DNA of 28,254 bases from DASSTY01 sp035760645 (lineage in GTDB: Bacteria; Gemmatimonadota; Gemmatimonadetes; Gemmatimonadales; GWC2-71-9), in assembly GCA_035760645.1 (NCBI GenBank), contig DASTSO010000084.1, positions 1 through 28,254 on the forward strand. Direction: 5' to 3'. Below, one piece after another: positions 1 through 7,704 of this stretch. A program made the translations under genes and the position numbers. The stretch's first letter is position 1, and each line of letters starts with the position of its first letter. The notes beneath the pieces are model-generated. The model saw only the letters and a list, made by a program, of their open reading frames with translations. It was not told the origin of the DNA and made no database searches.

Positions 1-411
1 CTCGATCTCTTCGAGCTCCTGCCGTGGAAGGACGAGCTCACCGAGTCCTACAGCCACGGCATGCGGCAGAAGCTCATCATCGCGAGCGCGCTGGCCCACA
101 AGCCGGCGGCGATCGTGGTGGACGAGCCGATGGTGGGGCTCGACCCCAAGGGGGCGAAGCTCCTCAAGGACCTCTTCCGCGAGTTCGTCGCGCGCGGCGG
201 GACGGTGCTGATGAGCACGCACACCCTCGAGATCGCCGAGCAGATGTGCGACCGCCTCGCCATCGTGCGGGGCGGGCGGATCGCGGCGCAGGGGACGATG
301 GACGAGTTGCGGGCGCAGACCGCCTCCGAGGGGCTCACGCTCGAGGAGCTCTTCCTCAAGCTCACCGGCGGCACGGTGCGCCCGCCGGTGGGCGCGGTGC
401 TCGAGGCATGA
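1..411 (+). CDS. ABC transporter ATP-binding protein (5' end outside window)
   Basis: This is the C-terminal part of an ABC ATPase that energises the permease encoded directly downstream. The frame is open from base 1, so the true start, Walker A and Q-loop lie outside the window. Visible in order are a degenerate signature motif (YSHGMRQK, in place of LSGGQ), the Walker B segment IVVDEPMVGLD, and the switch histidine in MSTHTLE. A C-terminal stretch typical of ABC-2-type exporter ATPases follows. The stop overlaps the permease start (ATGA, 408-411), so the two are almost certainly co-translated. The substrate cannot be read from the sequence. The nucleotide-binding role is secure and the export direction is inferred from the type of ATPase and partner. 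Confidence 0.93.
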   Translation, partial: LDLFELLPWKDELTESYSHGMRQKLIIASALAHKPAAIVVDEPMVGLDPKGAKLLKDLFREFVARGGTVLMSTHTLEIAEQMCDRLAIVRGGRIAAQGTMDELRAQTASEGLTLEELFLKLTGGTVRPPVGAVLEA

Positions 412-2087
412 CGGCCCCGCAGCCCGGGCTGCTCACCATCGCCTCGCCCAAGTGGCGGAGCGCGCGCGCCCGCTTCCGGCGCCAGGGCGCGGGGCTCGGC
501 AGCAAGCTCGTGCTCCTCGTGGTCGGGCTCGCCTTCTGGATGGCGATCTTCCGGGTCATGTACCGCGTGCTCCGCTACGCGCGGACCGTGGAAGACCTCG
601 GGCCCTACCTGCCGGGAAAGATGCTGAGCCTCGTGCTGCTCGCCTTCCTCGGCATCCTCCTCCTCTCCAACCTGATCACCGCGCTCAGCACCTTCTTCCT
701 GGGCAAGGACCTCGACCTCCTGGTCGCGGCGCCGGTGGACTGGCTCCGCCTCTACCTCACCAAGCTGGGCGAGACGGCGGTGCACAGCTCGTGGATGGTC
801 GCGCTCCTCGCCGTGCCGATCTTCACCGCCTACGGCATCGTCTACGAGGGCGGGCCGCTCTTCCCGCTCGTCGCGATCGGCGCCTTTCTGCCTTTCGTGC
901 TGCTGCCCGCCGTCGTCGGCTCGGCGATCACGCTCCTCCTGGTCAACATCTTCCCCGCCCGGCGCGCGCGCGACCTGCTGAGCCTGATCGCCCTGGGCGC
1001 GGGCGGCATCGTGCTGGTGCTGCTGCGGCTCATGCGCCCCGAGCGGCTGGCGCGCCCCGAGGGCTACCGCAACCTCCTGGACTTCATCACCGCGCTCCGC
1101 GCCCCGACGGGCCCGCTCCTGCCGAGCGAGTGGGCGAGCGACATGGTGATGAACTGGCTGCGCCGGGTGGCCGACCCGCTGCCCGTGGCGCTCCTCTGGT
1201 CGACGGCGGCGGCGTTCGTCGTGCTGGGCGCGATGCTGCACGCGCGCCTCTACGCCGTGGGCTTCACCAAGGCGCACGAGGGCGCGGAGCGGGTCGTGCG
1301 GCGGCGGCTCCGGGGCCAGGCGGTGCGGCTCCTGGCGCCGCTGCGGCCGGCGGCACGGGAGTTCGTGCTGAAGGATCTGCGGCTCTTCTTCCGCGACTCC
1401 ACCCAGTGGAGCCAGCTCATCCTGCTCGCAGTGCTCGCGCTCGTCTACATCGCGAACATCCGCATGCTGCCGATCGTCTCCGACGGCGTCTCGTTCTTCC
1501 TCGCCACGCTGGTCGCCTTCCTCAACCTCGGGCTCGCGGGGTTCGTCCTCGCGGCGATCGCGGCGCGGTTCATCTTTCCCGCCGTCTCGCTCGAGGGCCG
1601 GCAGCTCTGGCTCCTGCGGGCGAGCCCGCTCGACCTGCGCACCCTGCTCTGGAGCAAGTACTGGGTCGGCGTGCTCCCGCTCCTCGTCCTCGCGCTGGGG
1701 CTCACGGCCGTCACCGACCTGCTGCTCCGGGTCTCGCCCTTCATCCTCGCGCTCAGCCTCGCGACGATCACGATGTACACGCTGGCCGTGGCCGCGCTCG
1801 CGCTCGGTCTCGGCGCCGTCTACCCGCAGTTCGAGAGCGAGAACGCCGCGCAGATCCCGACCAGCTTCGGCGGGCTCGTCTTCATGATGGCGAGCATCAC
1901 CCTGCTCGTCGTGATCATCGGGATCGAGGCCCGCCCCGTGCTCACCTACGTGCGCGCGCGCGGCGTCGCCCCCACGGAGCACGTGCGCGAGCTCGCCGCG
2001 GCGCTCGCCGTCGTGGCGATCCTCTGCGCCGCCGTCGGCGGCTTCTCCTTCCGCCTGGGGCTCAGGACGCTGGAGCGGTCGGAGTAG
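408..2087 (+). CDS. ABC exporter permease, about 559 aa
   Basis: This is an integral membrane subunit of the ABC transporter whose ATPase precedes it. Translation from ATG 408 gives MTAPQPGLL, then a basic stretch and many hydrophobic helices (for example LVLLVVGLAFWMAIF and MLSLVLLAFLGILLL). I estimate 10-12 helices in two blocks separated by a basic cytoplasmic region near residues 280-315. The length exceeds the usual 250-400 aa ABC-2 permease and resembles the large putative exporter permeases found beside such ATPases. The start is fixed by the 4-nt ATGA overlap. The last 26 bases overlap the 3' end of the convergent GNAT gene. Substrate unknown. Confidence 0.9.
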   Translation: MTAPQPGLLTIASPKWRSARARFRRQGAGLGSKLVLLVVGLAFWMAIFRVMYRVLRYARTVEDLGPYLPGKMLSLVLLAFLGILLLSNLITALSTFFLGKDLDLLVAAPVDWLRLYLTKLGETAVHSSWMVALLAVPIFTAYGIVYEGGPLFPLVAIGAFLPFVLLPAVVGSAITLLLVNIFPARRARDLLSLIALGAGGIVLVLLRLMRPERLARPEGYRNLLDFITALRAPTGPLLPSEWASDMVMNWLRRVADPLPVALLWSTAAAFVVLGAMLHARLYAVGFTKAHEGAERVVRRRLRGQAVRLLAPLRPAAREFVLKDLRLFFRDSTQWSQLILLAVLALVYIANIRMLPIVSDGVSFFLATLVAFLNLGLAGFVLAAIAARFIFPAVSLEGRQLWLLRASPLDLRTLLWSKYWVGVLPLLVLALGLTAVTDLLLRVSPFILALSLATITMYTLAVAALALGLGAVYPQFESENAAQIPTSFGGLVFMMASITLLVVIIGIEARPVLTYVRARGVAPTEHVRELAAALAVVAILCAAVGGFSFRLGLRTLERSE

Positions 2088-2631
2088 ACGGGCCCGCCGC
2101 GGCGTCGGCCGCGGCGTCGGCGCCGGCCGCGTGGGGCGGGCGCCGGTGCGCGTCGGGCCGCAGGATCTCGAGGTAGCGATCGGGATGCGCCAGCGGCGCG
2201 AAGCCGTGCGCCCGGTAGAGCCCGTGCGCGTCGTGGGTAGCGAGGATCCAGCGCCGCAGCCCCTGCAGTTCGGGGTGCGCGAGCATCGTGCGCACGAGCC
2301 ACTTCGAGAGCCCGCGCCCGCGCCACGGCTCGAGGATGAAGACGTCGGCGACCCACGCGAAGGTCGCGTAATCGGTCACCACCCGGGCGAACCCGACCTG
2401 CCGCTCGCCCGCGTAGACGCTGAACGGGAGCGAGTGGCGCACCGCCCGCTCGACCAGCCCCCGCCCGATCCCTTCCGCCCAGTACGACCGCCGCAGGAAC
2501 CCGTGCACCACGTCGAGGTCCACGCGCGCCGGGTCGGTCGTGATGAGATACTCGCCCTCGCGCCACTCGTGCGGGACGAGCCCGCCCGTCCTGCCGCCGT
2601 CCATCGGCGTCTCCACTCCGGTCATCGCCAT
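2062..2631 (-). CDS. GNAT-family N-acetyltransferase
   Basis: This is a predicted acetyl-CoA-dependent N-acetyltransferase of 189 aa. The acetyl-CoA pyrophosphate-binding motif A is visible as ILEPWRGRGLSKWLV (near residues 99-113), with R-G-R-G-L as the R/Q-x-x-G-x-G/A element. It is followed by a helix and the LYRAHGF segment typical of the GNAT C-terminal half. ATG 2631 is chosen because an AGAGGAG ribosome site lies 7 nt upstream. A GTG at 2637 would sit against that site. The last 25-30 residues are an Ala/Pro/Arg-rich tail, part of which overlaps the convergent permease gene. The acceptor substrate cannot be inferred. It is transcribed alone. Confidence 0.88.
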   Translation of the reverse strand: MAMTGVETPMDGGRTGGLVPHEWREGEYLITTDPARVDLDVVHGFLRRSYWAEGIGRGLVERAVRHSLPFSVYAGERQVGFARVVTDYATFAWVADVFILEPWRGRGLSKWLVRTMLAHPELQGLRRWILATHDAHGLYRAHGFAPLAHPDRYLEILRPDAHRRPPHAAGADAAADAAAGPSTPTAPAS

Positions 2632-2813
2632 CCTCACTCTCCTCTGATCCCATAGCGCTGGTTCGCGTCAGGTCGGAATCCGCGCCATTTCGGCGCGTGC
2701 TCGCGTAATCCGGGTGCCGCCGCACCGAGCGGGGGAGCCGAAGTTGGGGCCGCAGTCTCCCGCCCGCCGTGACGGTTCCGCGCGGCGGGCACGCTCCTCA
2801 ACCCGGAGGCCCC

Positions 2814-4145
2814 ATGTTCCCGCGTCTCCCGTTCCTGCGTCTCCCCCTCGCCTGGCTGCCCGGCCGGCGGCTCCCGTTCGGGGTCGTCACCGCGGTCCTG
2901 GCGGCCGCCGCCCTCGGCTGCGCCGATACTCCTTCCCCCACCGATGCCTCCGCGGCCGGGGCCGGCGCGGCGCCGTCGAGCGCGGCCCCCGGCGGCAGCC
3001 CGGCTGCGGCGGCGCCGGCCGCCGACCCCCATCCGCAGCTCGAGCTGATGGCCCGGCGCCTGGCCCGCGCGCTGCGGGACCCGGCATTCCGCGCCTACGT
3101 CAGGAGCGCGCTCGACGAGTCGCCCTTCGTCGAGCACAAGCTCCCGCTGCAGCGCTTCCTGGAGGCCGACGGCGGCCGCGGTCGCCGCGAGCTGGCGCGG
3201 GCCAACGACGTGGCCGAGGCGGCGCTCGCCGCCGACGCGCAGGCCACCATCCCGCTCGAGATGTACTTCCCGGTGCCGGCCCACCGCGCCGCCTGGAGCG
3301 GCGGCACCGACCTCCTCGTCGCCACGGCGGTGAGCGACCACGACGCGCCCGTGGCCTACGACCTCGAGGGCCGGCGCCACGTCCTGAGCCCGACCGAGCC
3401 GCCGGCCACCCCGGTGCTCGCCGTCGAGCCAGTGGAGACCGACTTCGACCGCCCGTCGGCCCGCCGGCCCGACCGCGGCGGGCCGGCGGCGGCCACCTGC
3501 GTGGAGGACTGCCTTCCCACCCCGCCGCCACCGCCCCCGCCGGTGACCGCCGGCCTCTACATGACGCTCAGCCACCTGACCGAGACGTTTGAGAGTTGGT
3601 TGAAGGGCTCGCCCGAGATTGAGATCCTGGTGCTGGGCCAGAAGGGGGCCACCGATTCCCTCACGCGCTACCAGTGCATCGGCGAGCGGGCCGCGGCGCC
3701 GTACTACTTCGACCAGGACTCGCAGGATTGGCAGGGGACCGTGATGCTCTTCAGCCAGCCCCAGCTCGACGCGTACAAGACGCAGCACCCGGGCCAGAGC
3801 GTGCGGCTCTTCTTCATGGAAGACGACGACACCTCCTGCGAGATCCGCAACGACCCGCTGACGCTCGCCAAGCTGATCGGGCAGGTGGACGCGATCACCC
3901 GGGGCTTCTCCGGCGGCCGGGACAGCACCGTCGCGAGCAGCGGGATCCTCCAGAAGATCTATCAGTACGCCAAGACCGGCCAGAAGATCTTCGCGGTCAT
4001 CGCCTCCCTCATCAAGAGCAACGACGACCTGATCGGCAACGCCGTCGAGGACCGCACGCTCGGCGAATTCCACCCGGGCTACAACTGGGTGCTGAAGGGC
4101 GAGAACGGCGTGACGAACGGCTGGATCAATCTGCAGATGCGCTAG
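2814..4145 (+). CDS. Large lipoprotein of unknown function
   Basis: I do not recognise this 443-aa protein with confidence. The N-terminus has a basic region, a hydrophobic core and a lipobox ending LAAAALGC, with the acceptor Cys at residue 36, so it should be lipidated and exported. A low-complexity Ala/Ser/Gly/Pro linker follows (residues 37-70), then a mixed domain. A polyproline hinge (eight prolines after CVEDCLPT, near residue 235) leads to a C-terminal domain rich in aromatic and acidic residues, with EDDD near residue 335. This looks like a surface-exposed beta-rich module. ATG 2814 has GGAGG 5 nt upstream. A GTG at 2769 in frame lacks this. Codon use in the C-terminal half is slightly less GC-extreme. 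It precedes the predicted barrel protein by 59 bp. Confidence 0.85.
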   Translation: MFPRLPFLRLPLAWLPGRRLPFGVVTAVLAAAALGCADTPSPTDASAAGAGAAPSSAAPGGSPAAAAPAADPHPQLELMARRLARALRDPAFRAYVRSALDESPFVEHKLPLQRFLEADGGRGRRELARANDVAEAALAADAQATIPLEMYFPVPAHRAAWSGGTDLLVATAVSDHDAPVAYDLEGRRHVLSPTEPPATPVLAVEPVETDFDRPSARRPDRGGPAAATCVEDCLPTPPPPPPPVTAGLYMTLSHLTETFESWLKGSPEIEILVLGQKGATDSLTRYQCIGERAAAPYYFDQDSQDWQGTVMLFSQPQLDAYKTQHPGQSVRLFFMEDDDTSCEIRNDPLTLAKLIGQVDAITRGFSGGRDSTVASSGILQKIYQYAKTGQKIFAVIASLIKSNDDLIGNAVEDRTLGEFHPGYNWVLKGENGVTNGWINLQMR

Positions 4146-4163
4146 GGCAGCGAGCCACGTCCG

Positions 4164-4183
4164 GGGCGGGCTTCGGCCCGCCC
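4164..4183 (+). terminator. UUCG-capped hairpin between lipoprotein and barrel genes
   Basis: A perfect 8-bp GC stem (GGGCGGGC / GCCCGCCC) is closed by a C(UUCG)G tetraloop and followed by TTCTCT. The short pyrimidine tract makes it a plausible partial terminator or attenuator between the two genes. It ends about 20 nt before the next start codon, so it could instead shield the intercistronic mRNA. The structure is certain; the function is inferred. Confidence 0.6.
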
Positions 4184-4204
4184 TTCTCTCCACCCGGAGG
4201 AGTC

Positions 4205-4822
4205 ATGACCCGCTTCATCTCCCTGCTCGTGCTGTGTGGCAGCGCGCTGGTCCACGCCCCCGCGGCCCGCGCCCAGGAGCGCTCCCCCCACGCCTGGCGC
4301 GTGGGCCTGGTGGCGGATTTCCCCACCTTCCGGGGCGCCTCGCGCGACACCCTCGAAGCCGAGGCGACGAGCGTGCGGCCGGGGCAGGCGCTCGCGCTCG
4401 GGGTATCCGTGGCACGCGTCTGGGCCGCGTGGGACGCCACGCTGGACGTGTCCTATCTCCCGTCGCACGTCGAGGCGGAGAGCCCGGAGCTGCTGGTACG
4501 CGCCCGCAGCGCCACGCTCGAGCGGCTCCGGCTCGCCCCCCTGCTCGGGCGGCGGCTCACCGGGCTGTCCACCGGCGGGCTCTGGCTCCAGGCGGGCCCG
4601 ACCCTCGACTTCTGGAGCCTCGACGGGAGTGAGGACCGCACCGTCGTCGGCGCGCAGGGCCGCCTCGCGCTCCGGCTCCCGATGGGCCGGTTCGAGCTCG
4701 AGAACGTCGTCGCCTACCAGTGGTCCCCGGGGCCGTTCCGGGCGGGGGAGCTGCCGCCGGGCTACGCGCGGCGCGCGCTGCGGGCCGTGGCGGTGGGCGC
4801 GAACCTGCGGCTCGGCCTCTAG
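4205..4822 (+). CDS. Small exported, predicted outer-membrane beta-barrel protein
   Basis: This 205-aa protein carries a Sec signal peptide with a clear signal-peptidase I site (ARA before QE, after residue 23). The mature part is rich in alternating hydrophobic and polar stretches and paired short strands (for example WDATLDVSYLP, LWLQAGPTLDFW, ELENVVAYQW). It ends in LRAVAVGANLRLGL, which resembles a terminal barrel strand, although the last residue is Leu rather than Phe. GGAGGAG lies just upstream of ATG 4205. I do not recognise the family. Position suggests it acts with the lipoprotein upstream. The barrel call is inference from strand pattern and size, which would suit 8-10 strands. Confidence 0.8.
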   Translation: MTRFISLLVLCGSALVHAPAARAQERSPHAWRVGLVADFPTFRGASRDTLEAEATSVRPGQALALGVSVARVWAAWDATLDVSYLPSHVEAESPELLVRARSATLERLRLAPLLGRRLTGLSTGGLWLQAGPTLDFWSLDGSEDRTVVGAQGRLALRLPMGRFELENVVAYQWSPGPFRAGELPPGYARRALRAVAVGANLRLGL

Positions 4823-4848
4823 CCCGCGCGCGAGCCGCAGGTGGCGAC

Positions 4849-4874
4849 GGGCCGGCCGCTCTAGCGGCCGGCCC
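4849..4874 (+). terminator. 12-bp perfect inverted repeat after the barrel gene
   Basis: The arms GGGCCGGCCGCT and AGCGGCCGGCCC are perfectly complementary around CT and start 26 nt after the stop at 4822. No T-tract follows. It is a likely transcription end for the lipoprotein/barrel unit and separates it from the kinase gene. Confidence 0.6.
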
Positions 4875-4891
4875 CGGTCACAGGTACCATA

Positions 4892-4913
4892 GGGGAGCTT
4901 CGAAAGGCTCCCC
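4892..4913 (+). promoter_or_regulatory. Hairpin abutting the kinase GTG start
   Basis: The arms GGGGAGC (4892-4898) and GCTCCCC (4907-4913) pair perfectly around TTCGAAAG and end at the base before the GTG at 4914. The only AAAGG-like ribosome site (4904-4908) falls in the loop and stem edge. Folding could therefore limit initiation. A weak -10-like TACCAT lies at 4885-4890, but I see no matching -35. Confidence 0.45.
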
Positions 4914-7070
4914 GTGGTGGAACTGCAGGATCGCCTCCGCACCGCCCTTTCCGACCGCTATCGCCTCGAGCGCGAGATCGGCCGCGGGGGCATGGCCACG
5001 GTCTTCCTCGGCCACGACCTCAAGCACCACCGCCCGGTGGCGCTGAAGGTGCTGCACCCCGAGCTCGCCTACGCCCTCGGCGCCGACCGCTTCCTGCGCG
5101 AGGTCGAGACCGCCGCCGGGCTCACCCACCCGCACGTCCTGCCGCTCTTCGACTCGGGCCAGACCGAGGGCCTCCTCTGGTACACGATGCCGTTCATCGA
5201 CGGCGAGACGCTGCGCGGCCGGCTCGCCCGCGAGGGCCGGCTCCCGGTGGCCGACGCGCTGCGGCTCGGCGCCGAGGTGGCCGACGCACTCGCCTACGCC
5301 CACCAGCGCGGCGTGATCCACCGCGACGTGAAGCCCGAGAACATCCTGCTGAGCGGCACCCACGCGCTGGTCGCCGACTTCGGCATCGCCAAGGCGGTGG
5401 ACGTCTCCTCGGGTGCGACGCTCACGCAGGCCGGCACCGCGGTCGGCACGCCCGCCTACATGAGCCCCGAGCAGGCGAGCGGCGCCGCGGTGGACGGCCG
5501 CAGCGACGTCTACAGCCTGGGCTGCGTCGTCTACGAGATGCTCACCGGCGCGCCGCCCTTCACCGGACCCACGGCGCAGGCGGTGATCCTCAAGCGGTTC
5601 ACCGACCCGGTGCCCTCCGCACGGCAGCTGCGTCCCGAGCTGTCGGAGGCGGTGGAGCAGACCCTCCGGCGCGCCCTCGCCAAGGACCCGGCCGACCGCT
5701 ACGCGAACGCCGGCGAGCTCGCCGCGGCGCTCACGCTCGCGGGCACCACGCCCGCGGGCCCGCTGCCCGCCGCCCGCCCCGGCCGCACGTCGATCGCGGT
5801 GCTCCCGTTCGTCGACATGAGCCCGCAGCGCGACCAGGAATACTTCACCGACGGCATCGCCGAGGAGATCATCAACGCGCTCACCAAGGTGGAGGGGCTG
5901 CGCGTCGCATCGCGCTCCTCGGCCTTCGCCTTCAAGGGCAAGGAGCTCGACGTCCGCCGCGTGGGCGAGCAGCTCGGCGTGGGCACGCTGCTCGAGGGGA
6001 GCGTGCGCAAGGCGGGCAACCGGCTGCGGATCACCGCTCAGCTCGTCGACGTCGCCGACGGCTACCATCTCTGGTCCGAGCGCTATGACCGGGAGCTGGA
6101 GGACGTCTTCGCCGTGCAGGACGAGATCGCCGAGAGCATCGTACGCGCGCTCCGGCTCGTGTTCGCCGGCGGGCAGGAGCGCCGCGCGCCCGAGGGCAGC
6201 CGCACCGGGAACGTCCAGGCCTACGAGTACTACCTGCGCGGCCGCCAGTTCTTCCACCAGTTCCGCGAGAAGGGGCTCCAGTTCGCCCGGCGGATGTTCA
6301 CGCGCGCCATCGAGATCGATCCGCAGTACGCGCGCGCCTACGCCGGCGTGGCCGACTGCAGCTCGATGCTCTACCACTACTGGGACGCGAGCGAGGCGAA
6401 CCTGCAGGAGGCGGACTCGGCGAGCCGCAAGGCGCTCGAGCTGGCGCCGGGGCTCGCCGAGGCGCACGCGGCGCGCGGCCTCGCCGTGTCGCTGAGCAAG
6501 CACTACGACGAGGCCGACCGCGAGTTCGAGGAGGCGCTCCGCCTCGACCCCCGGCTCTTCGAGGGTCCCTACTACTACGCCCTGGCCTGCTTCCAGCGCG
6601 GCGACTACGCGAAGGCCGCGCGCCTGTTCCGCCAGGCCTCGGAGGTGCGCCCGGAGGACTACCAGGCCCCGGCGCTCGGCGCGCTCTGCATCGACGCGCT
6701 CCAGGGGCCGGAGGGGGCGCGCGCCGCCTACGCCGCCGCGCTCCCGGTGATCGAGCGCCACCTCGAGCTCAACCCCGAGGACCCGCGCGCCCTCTACCTC
6801 GGCGCCAACACCCTCTCGAAGCTGGGCGAGCGGGCCCGCAGCCTCGAGTGGGCCGGCCGCGCCCAGGCGATCGACTCCGAGGACTCGGCGGTGCTCTACA
6901 ACGTCGCCTGCGTCTACGCCGTCGAGGGCCAGCTCGACGACGCGCTCAAGTGCCTCGAGCAGGCCGTCCACAACGGCTTCGGCCACCGGGAGTGGATCGA
7001 GAACGACCCCGACCTCGCGCCGCTGCACGCGCTGCCGGGGTATCGGATGCTGCTGGAGTCGGTGGTCTGA
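4914..7070 (+). CDS. Ser/Thr protein kinase with TolB-like domain and TPRs
   Basis: A Hanks-type kinase occupies residues 15-280: glycine loop GRGGMATV (23-30), ATP-binding Lys45, catalytic HRDVKPEN (136-143), DFG (155-157) and GTPAYMSPEQ in the activation region. All residues for catalysis are present. A short linker with no transmembrane helix leads to a TolB-N-terminal/FlgO-like domain (about 298-430, starting SIAVLPFVDMSP, with FTDGIAEEIINAL). About 285 residues of TPR-like helical repeats follow. The architecture is a soluble cytoplasmic signalling kinase that may scaffold partners through its repeats. GTG 4914 is the first of two consecutive GTGs, and either may start. At 718 aa it is a normal length for this architecture. 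No cognate phosphatase or substrate lies nearby. Confidence 0.93.
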   Translation: MVELQDRLRTALSDRYRLEREIGRGGMATVFLGHDLKHHRPVALKVLHPELAYALGADRFLREVETAAGLTHPHVLPLFDSGQTEGLLWYTMPFIDGETLRGRLAREGRLPVADALRLGAEVADALAYAHQRGVIHRDVKPENILLSGTHALVADFGIAKAVDVSSGATLTQAGTAVGTPAYMSPEQASGAAVDGRSDVYSLGCVVYEMLTGAPPFTGPTAQAVILKRFTDPVPSARQLRPELSEAVEQTLRRALAKDPADRYANAGELAAALTLAGTTPAGPLPAARPGRTSIAVLPFVDMSPQRDQEYFTDGIAEEIINALTKVEGLRVASRSSAFAFKGKELDVRRVGEQLGVGTLLEGSVRKAGNRLRITAQLVDVADGYHLWSERYDRELEDVFAVQDEIAESIVRALRLVFAGGQERRAPEGSRTGNVQAYEYYLRGRQFFHQFREKGLQFARRMFTRAIEIDPQYARAYAGVADCSSMLYHYWDASEANLQEADSASRKALELAPGLAEAHAARGLAVSLSKHYDEADREFEEALRLDPRLFEGPYYYALACFQRGDYAKAARLFRQASEVRPEDYQAPALGALCIDALQGPEGARAAYAAALPVIERHLELNPEDPRALYLGANTLSKLGERARSLEWAGRAQAIDSEDSAVLYNVACVYAVEGQLDDALKCLEQAVHNGFGHREWIENDPDLAPLHALPGYRMLLESVV

Positions 7071-7185
7071 TCCGGCGGTCGAGGACGGTCGGACACTGCG
7101 CCCAAGCGGCAACCCTCCGGTGCTCGCAATCAGCACCGGAGGGTTTCGCGATCACGGAACCACCCGACCGCCGTCGACCGCCGGA
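7071..7185. repeat. Nested inverted repeats between convergent genes
   Basis: The outer arms at 7071-7092 and 7164-7185 are complementary at 20 of 22 positions. Inside them lies a perfect 14-bp inner inverted repeat (7111-7145). The element starts directly after the kinase stop codon and ends 6 bases before the stop of the minus-strand ccmI-like gene, so it fills almost the whole gap. The inner part acts as a terminator candidate; the role of the outer arms is unknown. Confidence 0.7.
7111..7145. terminator. Bidirectional terminator-like hairpin
   Basis: AACCCTCCGGTGCT and AGCACCGGAGGGTT form a perfect 14-bp stem around the loop CGCAATC, with one further T after the right arm. It sits between two convergent genes (stops at 7070 and 7192), the expected place for a shared terminator. 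Confidence 0.75.
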
Positions 7186-7191
7186 CCGCTG

Positions 7192-7704
7192 CTACGCCGC
7201 CACCTTCGTCCCGCAGCGCTCGCAGAACCGCCCGTCGGCCGGGAGGGCGGAGCCGCAGGTGGCGCAGGCGGGCTCGAGGCGGCGGCCGCAGGCGGAGCAG
7301 AAGACCGCATCGGGCTCGGGGCGCGGGCCGTGCGCGCGGCAGACCAGCCCCGCCCCGCCCGCCTCGCGCGCGCGCACGCGCGCCGCGATCAGCGCCTCGA
7401 GCTCCGCATCCGCGGGCACGTCGGCCGCGGGCCGGGGCTCGCCCTCTTCCGCGCGGAGCGCCGCGAGCGCCTCGGCGGTGTAGCGCGCCTTGAGCTGCGC
7501 GTAGTCGGCTTCGCTCAGCTTGCCGACGGCGCGATCGAACTCGATCTCCTTCAGGGCCGCGAGCGCCACGCCCCGGCGCGTCTCGGTGGGCTCGGGCGGC
7601 TCGTAGACCGGCGGACGCACCGACTCGGGCTGCAGCAGCGGCCGCAGCACGATCCAGAGCACCAGCAGTCCGACGAGCGCCGCGGCGACCGCTTCCCAGG
7701 CCAT
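7192..7704 (-). CDS. CcmI-like membrane protein with C-terminal zinc ribbons
   Basis: This 170-aa protein has one N-terminal membrane helix (residues 4-22). The segment LAALKEIEFDRAVGKLSEADY (about 48-68) matches the amphipathic helix of the N-terminal domain of CcmI/CycH cytochrome c biogenesis proteins. The TPR part of classical CcmI is absent. In its place come C122xxH125 and paired CxxC motifs (C136/C139, C147/C150, C161/C164) that read as a double zinc ribbon. With the single helix, the ribbons should face the cytoplasm. It is the last gene of the ccm set, and its ATG shares one base with the ccmH stop (TGATG). A role in haem or apocytochrome handling is inferred from the N-terminus and context. 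The ribbon function is unknown. Confidence 0.8.
   Translation of the reverse strand: MAWEAVAAALVGLLVLWIVLRPLLQPESVRPPVYEPPEPTETRRGVALAALKEIEFDRAVGKLSEADYAQLKARYTAEALAALRAEEGEPRPAADVPADAELEALIAARVRAREAGGAGLVCRAHGPRPEPDAVFCSACGRRLEPACATCGSALPADGRFCERCGTKVAA

Noticed and set aside
48..1982. 644-codon open frame antisense to the ABC exporter
   Set aside because: The opposite strand has Walker B, signature motif and a multi-helix permease.
4878..7136. 752-codon open frame antisense to the soluble kinase
   Set aside because: The plus-strand kinase has all catalytic motifs; the antisense frame is low-complexity and without a ribosome site.
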